The position numbers and the translations under genes are program-made. A stretch of DNA of 64,000 bases from 9FT-COMBO-48-23 sp963754385 (lineage in GTDB: Bacteria > Chloroflexota > Dehalococcoidia > GIF9 > UBA5629): assembly GCA_963754385.1 (NCBI GenBank), contig CAVWGE010000003.1, forward strand, positions 62,001 to 126,000, written 5' to 3'. A model generated the notes under the pieces. The model was not told the DNA's origin and did no database searches. It worked only from the letters and a program-made list of their open reading frames with translations. Of this stretch, positions 52,324 through 61,617 are shown one piece after another (the stretch's first letter is position 1; each line of letters starts with the position of its first letter).

Positions 52324-54758
52324 TAAACCACACCTACTGGGTCCATGTCCACAACCCAACCCCGAGGAAATGCTATATCCGTCAAGAAGTCATCCAAACC
52401 AGTCCCACAAAGAACCAGCTGCCATCGATAATGTCCTCTAACTCGAGGGGTGAAAGCCGGCACAGGACCAATCAAACGTAAGTCAGGTATGCCTCTCCTA
52501 TCTTTTTCAGCAGCAAGCAAGCGGCTCATTCTCTCTGCTTCTTTGAGACAAGTGATATCATTAGTATGACTGAAAACGAGGCTGGCTAGATGGCTGAACG
52601 GAGGATAACCAAACTTGCGACGATAATTTATCTCCTGAGCATAAAAGCTTAGATAATCGTGCTTTGATGCCGCCATTATTGCGTAATGCTCCGGACTATA
52701 AGTCTGTATAATTACCTTTCCTGGCATAAAGCCTCGCCCCGCTCTGCCAGCTACCTGACACAAAAGTTGGAAGGTGCGCTCCCCAGCCCTGAAGTCAGGT
52801 AAATTCAATCCGGTGTCAGCGCTTATAACCCCAGCCACCGTTATCTGAGGAAAGTCCAATCCCTTGGCTATCATTTGAGTGCCTATAAGTACGTCAGCCT
52901 CATGGGTTCGAAACTTAGTCAAGAGTTCTTCATGAGCTCGCCGACCCGAAGTCACATCTCTATCCCAACGAAGAATGCGAGCTTGTGGGAAAAAATGCCC
53001 GACTTCTTCTTCCACCCTTTGAGTACCAATGCCCAAAAATCTGAGGTGAGGGCTAAGACATTGAGGACATTCCGCAGGCAGAGAAACTGAATAACGGCAA
53101 TGATGGCAAACTAGTTTCTTTGTCGCCGAGTGATAGGTAAGAGATGCTGTGCAATGTGAGCAGCGAAAAACAAAGCCGCAGTCCCGGCATTGAACAAAGG
53201 TGGCCGTGCCACGCCGATTGAGAAACAAGATAGTCTGCTCCTGACGAGCCAGAGCCTCAGTCATGGCTCGAACCAAAGAGCGACTGAAAAGACTCCGATT
53301 CCCGGCTTTCAGTTCATCTCTTAAATCCACCACCTCAACTTCAGGCAAAGGTGATGGACCATACGGTGTAATACGCTCTTTAAGCTCAACAAGCTGATAC
53401 TCACCCTGTTGCGCTCTGTAAAAAGTCTCCACGTCAGGTGTAGCGCTCCCCAAAATAACTACAGCACCGGTAAGTTCAGCCAATTTTATAGCCACATCGC
53501 GGGCGTGATACCGTGGTGACTTATCGGACTGCTTATACGTCCATTCATGCTCTTCATCGATTACAATCAATCCGAGGTCAGGCTGAGGTGCAAAAAGGGC
53601 ACTCCTTGGACCGATGACTACATCGCATCCACCTTCCTTTATTCGATGCCACTCATCAAATTGCTCACCTAACGACAACCCGCTGTGAATCACAGCGACA
53701 CGACCGGGGAAACGAGAGGCAAAGCGCTCAATCGTCTGTGGGGTGAGCGAGATTTCAGGAACAAGACAAATGCCCCGCTTGCCCTGAGCTACAAATTCTG
53801 CCAAGGCTCGAAGATAAATCTCAGTCTTGCCGCTGCCTGTAACTCCGTGAAGCAGAAAAACCGACGGTGACCTGTGGAAGTTCCGCTGAACTATACAACT
53901 TCTAATTGTCTGCCAGGCTGCCTCCTGAGATGGAGTAAGCTTCGGCGGCAATGCCGGAGCAATTCTAAGATGAGCTAAAGGATCACGCCTGACTTCAACT
54001 TCCACCACAGAAATTAAGTCGCGCTTTTTCAAAGACTCAATCACCGCCTTCTGGCAAGCAATAGACTTCCTGAGTTCAGCCAAAGGAACAGGTTGAGGCC
54101 GCTTAATCAGAAACTCGAGAACTGCTGCCTGCTTATCAGCCTTAGCCTTCCTCAGCCGAATAACTTCCGCCTCAGCCTCGCCCGGGGCAACCTGTAGCTT
54201 CAAATGAGTAACTAACTTTGGCTTTACTTTAGTTTCTTCTAGCTGTTGGCTTTTTACTACCAGACGCCGTAGCAAAAGCTGTTGCGTAATCAACTCAGTT
54301 TTCTTTTTCCCAAACTTCCGCTCCAATTCTCTTATGTCAACCCTATCCTTGTTTTCAAGAAGACGTATAACCTCCATCTGCTCAGGACTAAGCTGCGACA
54401 AATCGACATGCTGTGGCAAAAGTTGCAAAATGGTGGCTAATCGTCGCTCAAACCCAGGAGGTAACATCAACGCCACAGCATCAAAGAGAGGTGAAAGGTA
54501 ATGCTTATTCAACCAGAAGGCAACTTCAAGGTGAGCCGAAGACAATAAAGGAGAAGAGGTAATAAGACCGCTGATTTCCTTGGTTACCTCGAATGAGGGA
54601 TAATCACTTACCTTGACAACAATGCCTTGAAGAATCTTAGAGCCAAAAGGCACCCAGATGGCTTGCCCTATATCAATCTTTAGCTCAGGGGGTATTGAAT
54701 AACAAAAGCTACGGCGTTGAGCGATAGGCGAATTGACAGCCACTTCCGCATACTTCAT
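52323..54758 (-). CDS. priA: Primosomal protein N' (replication restart helicase)
   Basis: 811 residues. N-terminal DNA-binding domain (AQRRSFCYSIPPEL), helicase core with LLHGVTGSGKTEIYLRALAE (Walker A), VIDEEHEWTYKQSD (DEEH), LGSATPDVETFY, a four-pair zinc module (CRDCGFVFRCSHC, CHHCRYSVSLPAECPQC), and TQMIAKGLDFP and QVAGRAGRG in the second helicase domain. It reloads the replisome at stalled forks. Its start overlaps the end of rplS by 4 bp. Confidence 0.96.
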   Translation of the reverse strand: MKYAEVAVNSPIAQRRSFCYSIPPELKIDIGQAIWVPFGSKILQGIVVKVSDYPSFEVTKEISGLITSSPLLSSAHLEVAFWLNKHYLSPLFDAVALMLPPGFERRLATILQLLPQHVDLSQLSPEQMEVIRLLENKDRVDIRELERKFGKKKTELITQQLLLRRLVVKSQQLEETKVKPKLVTHLKLQVAPGEAEAEVIRLRKAKADKQAAVLEFLIKRPQPVPLAELRKSIACQKAVIESLKKRDLISVVEVEVRRDPLAHLRIAPALPPKLTPSQEAAWQTIRSCIVQRNFHRSPSVFLLHGVTGSGKTEIYLRALAEFVAQGKRGICLVPEISLTPQTIERFASRFPGRVAVIHSGLSLGEQFDEWHRIKEGGCDVVIGPRSALFAPQPDLGLIVIDEEHEWTYKQSDKSPRYHARDVAIKLAELTGAVVILGSATPDVETFYRAQQGEYQLVELKERITPYGPSPLPEVEVVDLRDELKAGNRSLFSRSLVRAMTEALARQEQTILFLNRRGTATFVQCRDCGFVFRCSHCTASLTYHSATKKLVCHHCRYSVSLPAECPQCLSPHLRFLGIGTQRVEEEVGHFFPQARILRWDRDVTSGRRAHEELLTKFRTHEADVLIGTQMIAKGLDFPQITVAGVISADTGLNLPDFRAGERTFQLLCQVAGRAGRGFMPGKVIIQTYSPEHYAIMAASKHDYLSFYAQEINYRRKFGYPPFSHLASLVFSHTNDITCLKEAERMSRLLAAEKDRRGIPDLRLIGPVPAFTPRVRGHYRWQLVLCGTGLDDFLTDIAFPRGWVVDMDPVGVV

Positions 54759-55213
54759 TCCATTTCTTCAACTTCTCCCTCTCCAGCTTCTTCTACAGCC
54801 TCTTCGGCTTCACCTTCCTCAGCTTCAGCTTCTTCGCCAACAGCCTCTACAACACCAGCTTCTTCCACCATCTTCTCCCGCCGCTCTTTGAGGCGTGCCT
54901 CTCTGGCACTGAGCCTACGTATGTAATATAGTTTGGCACGGCGAACTTTGCCATGCCGTACCACTTCAACTTTCTCTAAAAGCGGAGAGGCAAAGGGAAA
55001 GGTGTGCTCCACACCAACTCCATAAGTAACTCGCCTAACCGTAAAGTTACCACCACTAGCCCCTCTCCGAATCCGAACTACCAGTCCAAGCAGTGTCTGA
55101 ACACGCTCTCTGCCAGCTTCTTTAACCTTAAAACTAACCTTTACTGTATCGCCGGGGCTAATCTGGGGTATATTAGGATTTACCTTAATTTGGCTGATAG
55201 AATTAACATTCAT
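54755..55213 (-). CDS. rplS: 50S ribosomal protein L19 with acidic tail
   Basis: 152 residues. Residues 1 to about 115 are a complete L19 (PQISPGDTVKVSFKV, GLVVRIRRGASGGNFTVRR, VEHTFPFASPLLEKVEVVRHG, KLYYIRRLSAREARLKER). The last 37 residues are almost entirely Glu, Ala, Gly and Val, a low-complexity acidic extension. L19 sits at the interface of the subunits. It follows trmD by 17 bp, the usual trmD-rplS order. Confidence 0.95.
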   Translation of the reverse strand: MNVNSISQIKVNPNIPQISPGDTVKVSFKVKEAGRERVQTLLGLVVRIRRGASGGNFTVRRVTYGVGVEHTFPFASPLLEKVEVVRHGKVRRAKLYYIRRLSAREARLKERREKMVEEAGVVEAVGEEAEAEEGEAEEAVEEAGEGEVEEME

Positions 55214-55230
55214 TTCTAGCTACATCCCTT

Positions 55231-55971
55231 CTATAACTTGATTTCAGAGGCTTCACTAAGCAGTCGCTTATCTTCCCGGGAAAGCACGGCTTTTCCCATT
55301 AGATCCGGACGCCGCTTCGCAGTCCGCAGTAGGCTTTGCTGACGTCGCCATTGAGCAATCTCACCGTGGTCTCCAGAGAGCAAAATCTCAGGTACTGTCC
55401 AGCCACGATATACTGCCGGGCGAGTATACTGAGGATACTCCAACAGACCTCCAATATGCGAATCCTCAACTAAAGATGCCTCAGAGCCAAGCACTCCAGG
55501 CAACAATCTAGTCACGCAGTCTACCACCGCCATGGCTGCCACTTCACCGCCGCTGAGCAAATAGTCACCAATGCTAATTTCATCACTAACCAGATGCTCG
55601 GCCACTCTCTCATCAACGCCCTCATAATGGCCGCAGATAAGAATGAGATTCCGACAATCAGCCAGCTTGCGGGCAACCTCCTGATTAAAAAGTCGACCTT
55701 GTGGACTGAGCAGAATAGTCGACACCGATGACGAGCCAAGTTCCTTCTTGATATCCTCCACGGCTTCAAAAATAGGCTCTGGCTTGAGCACCATCCCAGC
55801 TCCACCGCCGTAGGGATAGTCATCCACAATATTATGCTTGTCATGGGTATAAGCACGAATATCATGAAGCTTGATATCAACGAGGCCATGTTCTATGGCC
55901 CTCCCGATGATGCTACAGCTAAGCAAACCATCAAACATCTGTGGGAACAATGTCAATATATCAATGCGCAT
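55231..55971 (-). CDS. trmD: tRNA (guanine-N1)-methyltransferase
   Basis: 246 residues: MRIDILTLFPQMFDGLLS at the start, SPQGRLFNQEVARKLA, LICGHYEGVDERV and SIGDYLLSGGEVAAMAVVD forming the trefoil-knot SAM site. It methylates G37 of tRNAs to prevent frameshifts. It begins immediately after the stop of the MogA/MoaB-type gene, and rplS follows. Confidence 0.96.
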   Translation of the reverse strand: MRIDILTLFPQMFDGLLSCSIIGRAIEHGLVDIKLHDIRAYTHDKHNIVDDYPYGGGAGMVLKPEPIFEAVEDIKKELGSSSVSTILLSPQGRLFNQEVARKLADCRNLILICGHYEGVDERVAEHLVSDEISIGDYLLSGGEVAAMAVVDCVTRLLPGVLGSEASLVEDSHIGGLLEYPQYTRPAVYRGWTVPEILLSGDHGEIAQWRRQQSLLRTAKRRPDLMGKAVLSREDKRLLSEASEIKL

Positions 55972-56469
55972 TCAACTAACCTCATCATGCCCACATTCAG
56001 AAATTTTGCCCCCAAGAATCTCCAGTGCGTGAGGTAAAACAGGTAGGATGACCTCGAGACATTCCTCCACCGCCTTTGGGCTACCCGGAAGATTAACAAT
56101 TAAACACTTGCCACGGCTGCCGGCGACAGCGCGACTAAGTATCGCCTCAGGCTTTCTCTTCATCGTAGCCATTCTCATAGCCTCAGTCAAACCAGGAATA
56201 ATTTTATCAATCACTGCTAGTGTGGCTTCCGGGGTAACATCTCGGGGAGATAATCCGGTTCCACCACTAGTTACTATAAGGTCAAGTCCAACTGTATCAG
56301 ACCATTCTCTAAGTTTCTTTGAAATAACCTCTGTCTCATCAGGCACAACCTCATATTTGGCCACCTCGACGCCCAGCCGACCGATAAATTCCTTTGCCAC
56401 CTGCCCACTCTTGTCGGGCCGCTCACCACTCCACCCCCTATCACTAATAACAAGTATGCCAGCTAACAT
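55972..56469 (-). CDS. MogA/MoaB-type molybdopterin biosynthesis protein
   Basis: 165 residues: GILVISDRGWSGERPDKSGQ at the start, the motif TSGGTGLSPRDVTPEATL near 75-95 and VNLPGSPKAVEECLEVILP near 130. The family adenylylates molybdopterin. MogA and MoaB are not easily told apart by sequence. No other cofactor gene is in the window. It is first in the MogA/MoaB, trmD, rplS, priA, def series. Confidence 0.9.
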   Translation of the reverse strand: MLAGILVISDRGWSGERPDKSGQVAKEFIGRLGVEVAKYEVVPDETEVISKKLREWSDTVGLDLIVTSGGTGLSPRDVTPEATLAVIDKIIPGLTEAMRMATMKRKPEAILSRAVAGSRGKCLIVNLPGSPKAVEECLEVILPVLPHALEILGGKISECGHDEVS

Positions 56470-56682
56470 CTGCCTATTTTACCATACCAAAGCTAAAGCT
56501 CAAAACCGCAAAAATAGACCCATACTTTAGTACCACCCCTCAAAAAGCGCAATCAACCTCGACAACACAAGATATTGAGGCTATCCAAAATAAAATCACT
56601 ACTTGTTGAGAAAAGTGAGCCGAGCAAAATCTAAAAACTGTAAAATTTTTATAAATTAGCGGGGAATTCGGCGGGAAAGGTA

Positions 56683-56740
56683 TTGACAAAGTGGGTAAAA
56701 TGTGCCCATAATGGTAAGCAGTGGGAAAAAGTGGTAAAAG
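56683..56740 (+). promoter_or_regulatory. Division-cluster promoter with MraZ-type repeat boxes
   Basis: TTGACA (56683-56688) and CATAAT (56707-56712) with an 18-base spacer form the promoter. GTGGG or GTGGT units begin at 56691, 56721 and 56731 and ATGGT at 56711, all in a 10-bp register, with GCGGG at 56671. This fits the TGGGN repeats bound by MraZ, encoded by the second gene of the cluster. Confidence 0.7.
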
Positions 56741-56751
56741 GAGGAGTTATC

Positions 56752-57117
56752 ATGGTAATTGATTGCGTTCAATTTCGAGTGGCAAATAGCAAGTTGTTCC
56801 ACTTTCTAAAAGAGAACAGCCATACCAGCCTTGAACTCCAATTGATCCGTTTTTGGGCGCGGCATCCCCGAGCCAGGCTAAGCCTGTACACAATTGCCAG
56901 TGCCCTGGACACCGCTAAGATTAACTTGAGAGAAGCAATCAAGTCTTTAATCGAAAAAGGCGTACTCCAAGAGCAAGAAGATGGCAATGGCCTGATCACT
57001 TACTCACTGGCCAGTGACCCACAGACACAAGAACACATCGAAGAGCTAGCTAAATTAGATTGGAATGAAATAAGGATTCTAGAAAAGCAACTAGAAGGGG
57101 AAGCTGTACTGGTCTAA
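56752..57117 (+). CDS. Winged-helix protein, first gene of the division cluster
   Basis: 121 residues from the ATG at 56752, which has AGGAGGAG correctly placed. LELQLIRFWARHPRARLSLY, TIASALDTAKINLREAIKSL and IEKGVLQEQEDGNGLITYSL form a winged-helix fold. The C-terminus is acidic and helical. It comes just before mraZ, 20 bp away, and may be a regulator of the cluster. I cannot name the family. Confidence 0.75.
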   Translation: MVIDCVQFRVANSKLFHFLKENSHTSLELQLIRFWARHPRARLSLYTIASALDTAKINLREAIKSLIEKGVLQEQEDGNGLITYSLASDPQTQEHIEELAKLDWNEIRILEKQLEGEAVLV

Positions 57118-57137
57118 GCACCCGGTTGGAAGCAGAT

Positions 57138-57566
57138 ATGTTCCTAGGCGAATACGAATACAAAGTCGACAATAAAGGTAGATTACCCCTGCCCCCTAAG
57201 TTCAGGCAAGAGCTCGGGGGTGAATTAGTTTTGACTAAGGGACTAGAGAAGTGCATCGCCATCTATCCAGTGGCTGAATGGCACAAGGTGGCAGACACTT
57301 TGTCAGCTCAGGCTTTGCCATCGAGCAAATTCAGGACAATGAACCGGGCTATGTTCGGCACAGCTTTCAGCCTTTCGCTCGATGGTCAGGGAAGAATAGC
57401 TCTGCCATCTATTTTACGCAATCGCGCTGAAATAGGTGATACTGCCGTCGTAGTCGGTGCTAACAATTGTATCGAAATATGGAATCCGACTTTTTGGAAT
57501 TCAGAAAAGCCATTGGCTGAAGAGCAACTATGGCAAATCATAGAAAGCCTCGAGGAACAGCGATGA
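57138..57566 (+). CDS. mraZ: Transcriptional regulator MraZ
   Basis: 142 residues from the ATG at 57138 (MFLGEYEYKVDNKGRLPLP). Two AbrB-like repeats are seen: DNKGRLPLPPKFRQEL and LDGQGRIALPSILRN. MraZ represses the division cluster through TGGG repeats, which are found upstream here. Its stop overlaps the rsmH start (ATGA). Confidence 0.95.
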   Translation: MFLGEYEYKVDNKGRLPLPPKFRQELGGELVLTKGLEKCIAIYPVAEWHKVADTLSAQALPSSKFRTMNRAMFGTAFSLSLDGQGRIALPSILRNRAEIGDTAVVVGANNCIEIWNPTFWNSEKPLAEEQLWQIIESLEEQR

Positions 57567-58501
57567 GTCTAACCATGGCCATACCTATCCATAAACCAGT
57601 GCTGCTTAACAAGACCGTAGAAGCATTACAAGCTCAGCCTGGAAAACGCTATGTTGATTGCACTTTGGGTTCAGGTGGGCATGCTTCAGCCATTCTGGAA
57701 AAAATTCTGCCTGACGGACAACTTCTGGGCATAGATGCCGACCCCGAAGCTATCAACATGGCTAAGACCAGACTGGCCAATTATACTGGCTCAACTATCA
57801 TAATAAATGACAATTTCGCTAATCTTGAGACCATCTGCAGAGAAAACAACTTCTTGCCTGTACATGGAATCCTTTTCGACCTTGGGCTCTCCTCCACACA
57901 GCTTGAGATTTCTGAACGCGGTTTCAGCTTTCAGCACGATGGTCCACTGGATATGCGTTTTAGTCCAACCCAGAAATTAACTGCGGCTGATATTGTCAAT
58001 AACTTCCCCGAGGATAAATTAAGTCAAATCATCAAAACCTATGGTGAAGAGCGTTATAGCAAACGGATAGCGCGGTATATCATAAAAAGCCGCCCCATAA
58101 GCAGCACCCTCCAACTAGCCGGCGTAGTAGAAAAAGCTACCGGCAGCCGTCATGGCAAGATCCACCCAGCCACTAGAACTTTTATGGCATTGCGCATCGC
58201 TGTTAATCACGAATTGGAAAATCTAGCCACAGCCCTGAAGCAAACTGTCAATTGCCTCGACCACCGGGGCAGGCTGGTAGTTATCAGTTATCACTCACTA
58301 GAGGACAGAATAGTTAAACAATTCATGATTCGAGAAAGCAAAGGATGCATTTGCCCACCGGAAACCCCAATCTGTCAATGTGGGCACACACCCAGCCTGA
58401 AAGTAATATCAAAGAAGCCTATCACACCATCTCTGACCGAAATTAAACTTAATTCTCGCAGTCGTAGCGCCAAGCTTAGAGTAGCCGAGCGCCTTCTATA
58501 A
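57563..58501 (+). CDS. rsmH: 16S rRNA (cytosine-N4)-methyltransferase
   Basis: 312 residues. The start MSLTMAIPIHKPVLL at 57563 has GAGGA before it and overlaps mraZ by four bases. Motifs: YVDCTLGSGGHASAILEK (SAM), ILFDLGLSSTQLE, ERGFSFQHDGPLDMRF, VISYHSLEDRIVKQFM and SLKVISKKPITPSLTEI. It modifies C1402 of 16S rRNA. Confidence 0.96.
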   Translation: MSLTMAIPIHKPVLLNKTVEALQAQPGKRYVDCTLGSGGHASAILEKILPDGQLLGIDADPEAINMAKTRLANYTGSTIIINDNFANLETICRENNFLPVHGILFDLGLSSTQLEISERGFSFQHDGPLDMRFSPTQKLTAADIVNNFPEDKLSQIIKTYGEERYSKRIARYIIKSRPISSTLQLAGVVEKATGSRHGKIHPATRTFMALRIAVNHELENLATALKQTVNCLDHRGRLVVISYHSLEDRIVKQFMIRESKGCICPPETPICQCGHTPSLKVISKKPITPSLTEIKLNSRSRSAKLRVAERLL

Positions 58502-58565
58502 TTACAAAACTCACTCCTGGAAGATAAATTAAACTCAATTAAAATTAAAGGAGGTAAACACTAAG

Positions 58566-59780
58566 ATGAAGAGGATTATTTCGGCTATAGATGTTGGCAC
58601 AACCAAAGTATGCACCATTACTGGCACTCTCGATTCCGGAGGCAATGTACAGGTCTTAGGAGTCGGCCTCGTGCCATCGCATGGCATGCATAAAGGTATG
58701 GTGGTCAACGTAGAAGAAGCCAGAGAATCGATTGCCGAGTCGGTGAGGCGAGCCGAACAGGCAAGCGGGCTAAAAGTGGAATCTGCCTATGTAGGTGTCA
58801 CAGGCAGACATATAAGCTCGCACAACAGCCATGGGGTAGTGGCTATACCGCGCAATGACCGTTTGGTTAGACACGATGACCTTAAGCGAGTACTTTCTTC
58901 TGCCCAACAGATTAATGTCCCGGATGACAGAAGGATACTCCACGCCATACCCCGCAACTATGCCTTAGACAATCAGGAAAGAATCAAGAATCCGGTAGGC
59001 ATGCATGGCTTCAGACTGGATGTGGAAACCCACATCATTACCGCTGCTATATCCTCAGTCCAGAATTTGGTCAAATGTATTCGGAGCATTGGGGTCGAAA
59101 TCCAGGACCTCATTCTGGAGCCGCTAGCCAGCGGTGAAGCAGTACTAACACCAGAAGAAAGAGAGGTAGGAGTCATTCTAGCCGATATCGGCGGTGGCAC
59201 TACTGATATTGCGGTATTCAGAGACGGAAGCATCTACCATACATCAATCATTCCGGTAGCTGGATACCAGGTGACCAGTGATCTCTCAATCGGCCTGGGC
59301 TTACCCTTTGAAATCGCTGAAGCCATGAAAAAGAAATATGGTAACGTCTATCCTGAGGCACTAAATAAAAATCAAGAGTCCACATTGACAGTTGAAGACG
59401 GGCACAGCGTTTCCTACCGTGACCTATGTAATATCATCAAAGTCCGCATGGAAGAACTGCTGAGGTTAATTCTCCTCGAAATGCCTGACTCTAACTACGC
59501 CTCAATAGCTCCATCCGGCCTAGTGCTCACTGGAGGTTGTTCCAACTTAGTTGGTCTTGAATCTCTAGCCAAGCAAACAATCCGCATCCAGACAAGAATT
59601 GGTGAACCTATGGGTGTGTATGGCATCACTGACATCCTCCACGACCCGGCTCATTCCACCGGAGTTGGGCTCCTTCTCTGGGGAACGAGGAATCATGGTA
59701 AACCAACCTGGGAATCAAAAAAGAGGAACGGCGTCTTGGATGGTTTCATGACATTAGTGAAAAAATTCTTCGGTGCCTAA
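58566..59780 (+). CDS. ftsA: Cell division protein FtsA
   Basis: 404 residues of the actin-like FtsA family: IISAIDVGTTKVCTITGTLD, the 1C domain with SAYVGVTGRHISSHNSHGV, LADIGGGTTDIAVFRDGSIY and LVLTGGCSNLVGLESLA. The C-terminal amphipathic helix, DGFMTLVKKFFGA, would tether it to the membrane and thereby FtsZ. AAAGGAGG precedes the ATG. No ftsQ, ftsL or mur gene separates it from rsmH. Confidence 0.95.
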   Translation: MKRIISAIDVGTTKVCTITGTLDSGGNVQVLGVGLVPSHGMHKGMVVNVEEARESIAESVRRAEQASGLKVESAYVGVTGRHISSHNSHGVVAIPRNDRLVRHDDLKRVLSSAQQINVPDDRRILHAIPRNYALDNQERIKNPVGMHGFRLDVETHIITAAISSVQNLVKCIRSIGVEIQDLILEPLASGEAVLTPEEREVGVILADIGGGTTDIAVFRDGSIYHTSIIPVAGYQVTSDLSIGLGLPFEIAEAMKKKYGNVYPEALNKNQESTLTVEDGHSVSYRDLCNIIKVRMEELLRLILLEMPDSNYASIAPSGLVLTGGCSNLVGLESLAKQTIRIQTRIGEPMGVYGITDILHDPAHSTGVGLLLWGTRNHGKPTWESKKRNGVLDGFMTLVKKFFGA

Positions 59781-59826
59781 AAATATATAAATAATAAAGA
59801 AAAATAAAGGAGGCTAATTAAGAAAG

Positions 59827-60927
59827 ATGGCAAAGTCAACATTTTCCAACGCACCAGCTCGAATCAGAGCTATAGGAATTGGCGGTGGTGGCTCCAACGC
59901 TATCACCCGCATGGTCCGTGAAGGCATCAAAGGTGTGGAATTCATCACCATGAACACCGATGCCCAGGCTTTAGCACTGTCTGAATCTCCTGTGCGTGTC
60001 CAGTTGGGTGAGAAGCTGACACGTGGGCTAGGTGCCGGTGGCGACCACACCGTCGGTGCTGAAGCAGCTGAAGAAAGCCGGCAAGCGATTAATGAGGTAG
60101 TCTCCGGTGCTGACATGGTTTTTGTCACTGCAGGGATGGGCGGCGGTACTGGCACAGGCGGCATACCGATTGTTGCCGATGTATCTCGACAGAGTGGTGC
60201 CTTAACTATCGGCATCGTAACCAAACCATTCAGTTTCGAAGGCACTCGCCGGAGCAAAGTAGCCGAGGAAGGCATACTACAACTGTGCGACAAAGTAGAT
60301 ACACTGGTTATCATTCCCAATGACCGTCTTATTGAGCTTTGTGATGCCAAGACCACTGTAGACAATGCCTTCAGGCTAGCCGATGATGTGCTCCGACTGG
60401 CAGTTCAAGCTATTGCCGAGGTGGTAACCGTACCAGGACTAATAAACCTCGATTTCGCGGATATCAGGTCAATAATGAAGAACGCCGGGCCTGCCTGGAT
60501 GTCAGTAGGCAGAGGCACTGGCCAGAACCGAGCTGTTGAGGCTGCCAGAGGTGCCCTTGCCAGCCCATTACTCGATGTTTCTATAAATGGCTCCAAGGGA
60601 GTACTATTCAATGTTACCGGCGGCAGCAGTCTCACGCTATTCGAGTGTAATGAGGCTGCGGATGTCATTGCCCAAGCAGTCGACCCAGATGCAAACATCA
60701 TCTTCGGCGTCGTCTTTAATCCGCAAATGGAGGATGAGGTACAGATTACCATTATTGCCACCGGCTTCACCGCTCAATACGGAGCCGGAGTCCCCACTGA
60801 AGCTGAGTTGCGTCGTTTACTACGAGGTGTAGCTGAAGATAGCCTCGATGTCCCCTCATTCCTCCGTCGTACGTCTAATTACCCTGCCCAACCAATGCCT
60901 TCCCCCCAGGCCAGAGCACCCCGCTAA
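59827..60927 (+). CDS. ftsZ: Cell division protein FtsZ
   Basis: 366 residues. GTP site: IGIGGGGSNAITRMV, TAGMGGGTGTGGIPIVADV; T7 loop: GLINLDFADIRSIM. The C-terminus ends SLDVPSFLRRTSNYP and a short Pro/Arg tail, keeping a recognisable FtsA-binding motif. It forms the division ring. AAAGGAGG lies 11 bases before the ATG, and a strong terminator follows. Confidence 0.97.
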   Translation: MAKSTFSNAPARIRAIGIGGGGSNAITRMVREGIKGVEFITMNTDAQALALSESPVRVQLGEKLTRGLGAGGDHTVGAEAAEESRQAINEVVSGADMVFVTAGMGGGTGTGGIPIVADVSRQSGALTIGIVTKPFSFEGTRRSKVAEEGILQLCDKVDTLVIIPNDRLIELCDAKTTVDNAFRLADDVLRLAVQAIAEVVTVPGLINLDFADIRSIMKNAGPAWMSVGRGTGQNRAVEAARGALASPLLDVSINGSKGVLFNVTGGSSLTLFECNEAADVIAQAVDPDANIIFGVVFNPQMEDEVQITIIATGFTAQYGAGVPTEAELRRLLRGVAEDSLDVPSFLRRTSNYPAQPMPSPQARAPR

Positions 60928-60955
60928 CTCTCCACCAACCCCCCACCCTCCCCCG

Positions 60956-60991
60956 ACAGAGCGGCAACCCAAATTGCCGCTCTGTTTTTTG
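60956..60991 (+). terminator. Terminator of the division cluster
   Basis: A 12-bp perfect stem (ACAGAGCGGCAA with TTGCCGCTCTGT, loop of six) followed by a run of T ends transcription after ftsZ. Confidence 0.95.
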
Positions 60992-61022
60992 TTTTTTATT
61001 TCATTTTATGTCTATAACTCAC

Positions 61023-61071
61023 TTGACACCACCTATATGTTGGGCTAGAATACTTTCACACCACATTTTGT
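61023..61071 (+). promoter_or_regulatory. nrdR-nrdJ promoter with putative NrdR boxes
   Basis: TTGACA (61023-61028) and TAGAAT (61046-61051) have a 17-base spacer. Two similar sites, ACACCACCTATATGT (61026) and ACACCACATTTTGT (61058), are 32 bp apart, three helical turns, and partly match the NrdR consensus. Confidence 0.6.
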
Positions 61072-61083
61072 AGGGATACGCTG

Positions 61084-61617
61084 ATGAAATGCCCCTATTG
61101 CGGTGATGCTGAATCAAAGGTAATCGACTCCAGGAGCATAGGCGATGGCATTAGACGCCGCCGTCAATGTCTTCATTGTGGAACACGATTTACTACCTAC
61201 GAACATATGCAATCCAGAAATCTTTTTGTAATTAAAAAGGACAACAGGCGCGAGGAGTTCAACCGGGATAAACTGCTGGCCGGCATTCGCAAAGCCTGTG
61301 AAAAACGCCCGCTGCCAACCGGTAACATCGACAAGCTCGCAGACAATATCGAGGCTGACCTTTATCGCCTGGGCAAAACCGAAGTCTCCAGCTCCGTCAT
61401 TGGCGACATGGTAATGGAAAGATTGCAAGAGCTAGACCACATAGCCTATATTCGCTTTGCCAGCGTCTACCGCGAGTTCACTGACATTGCCGCCTTAAAA
61501 CAGGCAGTAGATACTCTGGTGGACACTGAATCCAAGGCGCCACCAGCTGGCCAACTGCCGCTCTTATCACAAGAAGAACTGACCATCTTGGGACAACGTC
61601 ATCGGAGGCGGAGGTAA
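61084..61617 (+). CDS. nrdR: Transcriptional repressor NrdR
   Basis: 177 residues: zinc ribbon MKCPYCGDAESKVIDSR and CLHCGTRFTTYE, then an ATP-cone (RNLFVIKKDNRREEFNRDKL, IAYIRFASVYREFTDI). It senses ATP/dATP and represses ribonucleotide reductase genes. The next gene is nrdJ, and box-like repeats lie upstream, consistent with self-regulation. Confidence 0.96.
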   Translation: MKCPYCGDAESKVIDSRSIGDGIRRRRQCLHCGTRFTTYEHMQSRNLFVIKKDNRREEFNRDKLLAGIRKACEKRPLPTGNIDKLADNIEADLYRLGKTEVSSSVIGDMVMERLQELDHIAYIRFASVYREFTDIAALKQAVDTLVDTESKAPPAGQLPLLSQEELTILGQRHRRRR

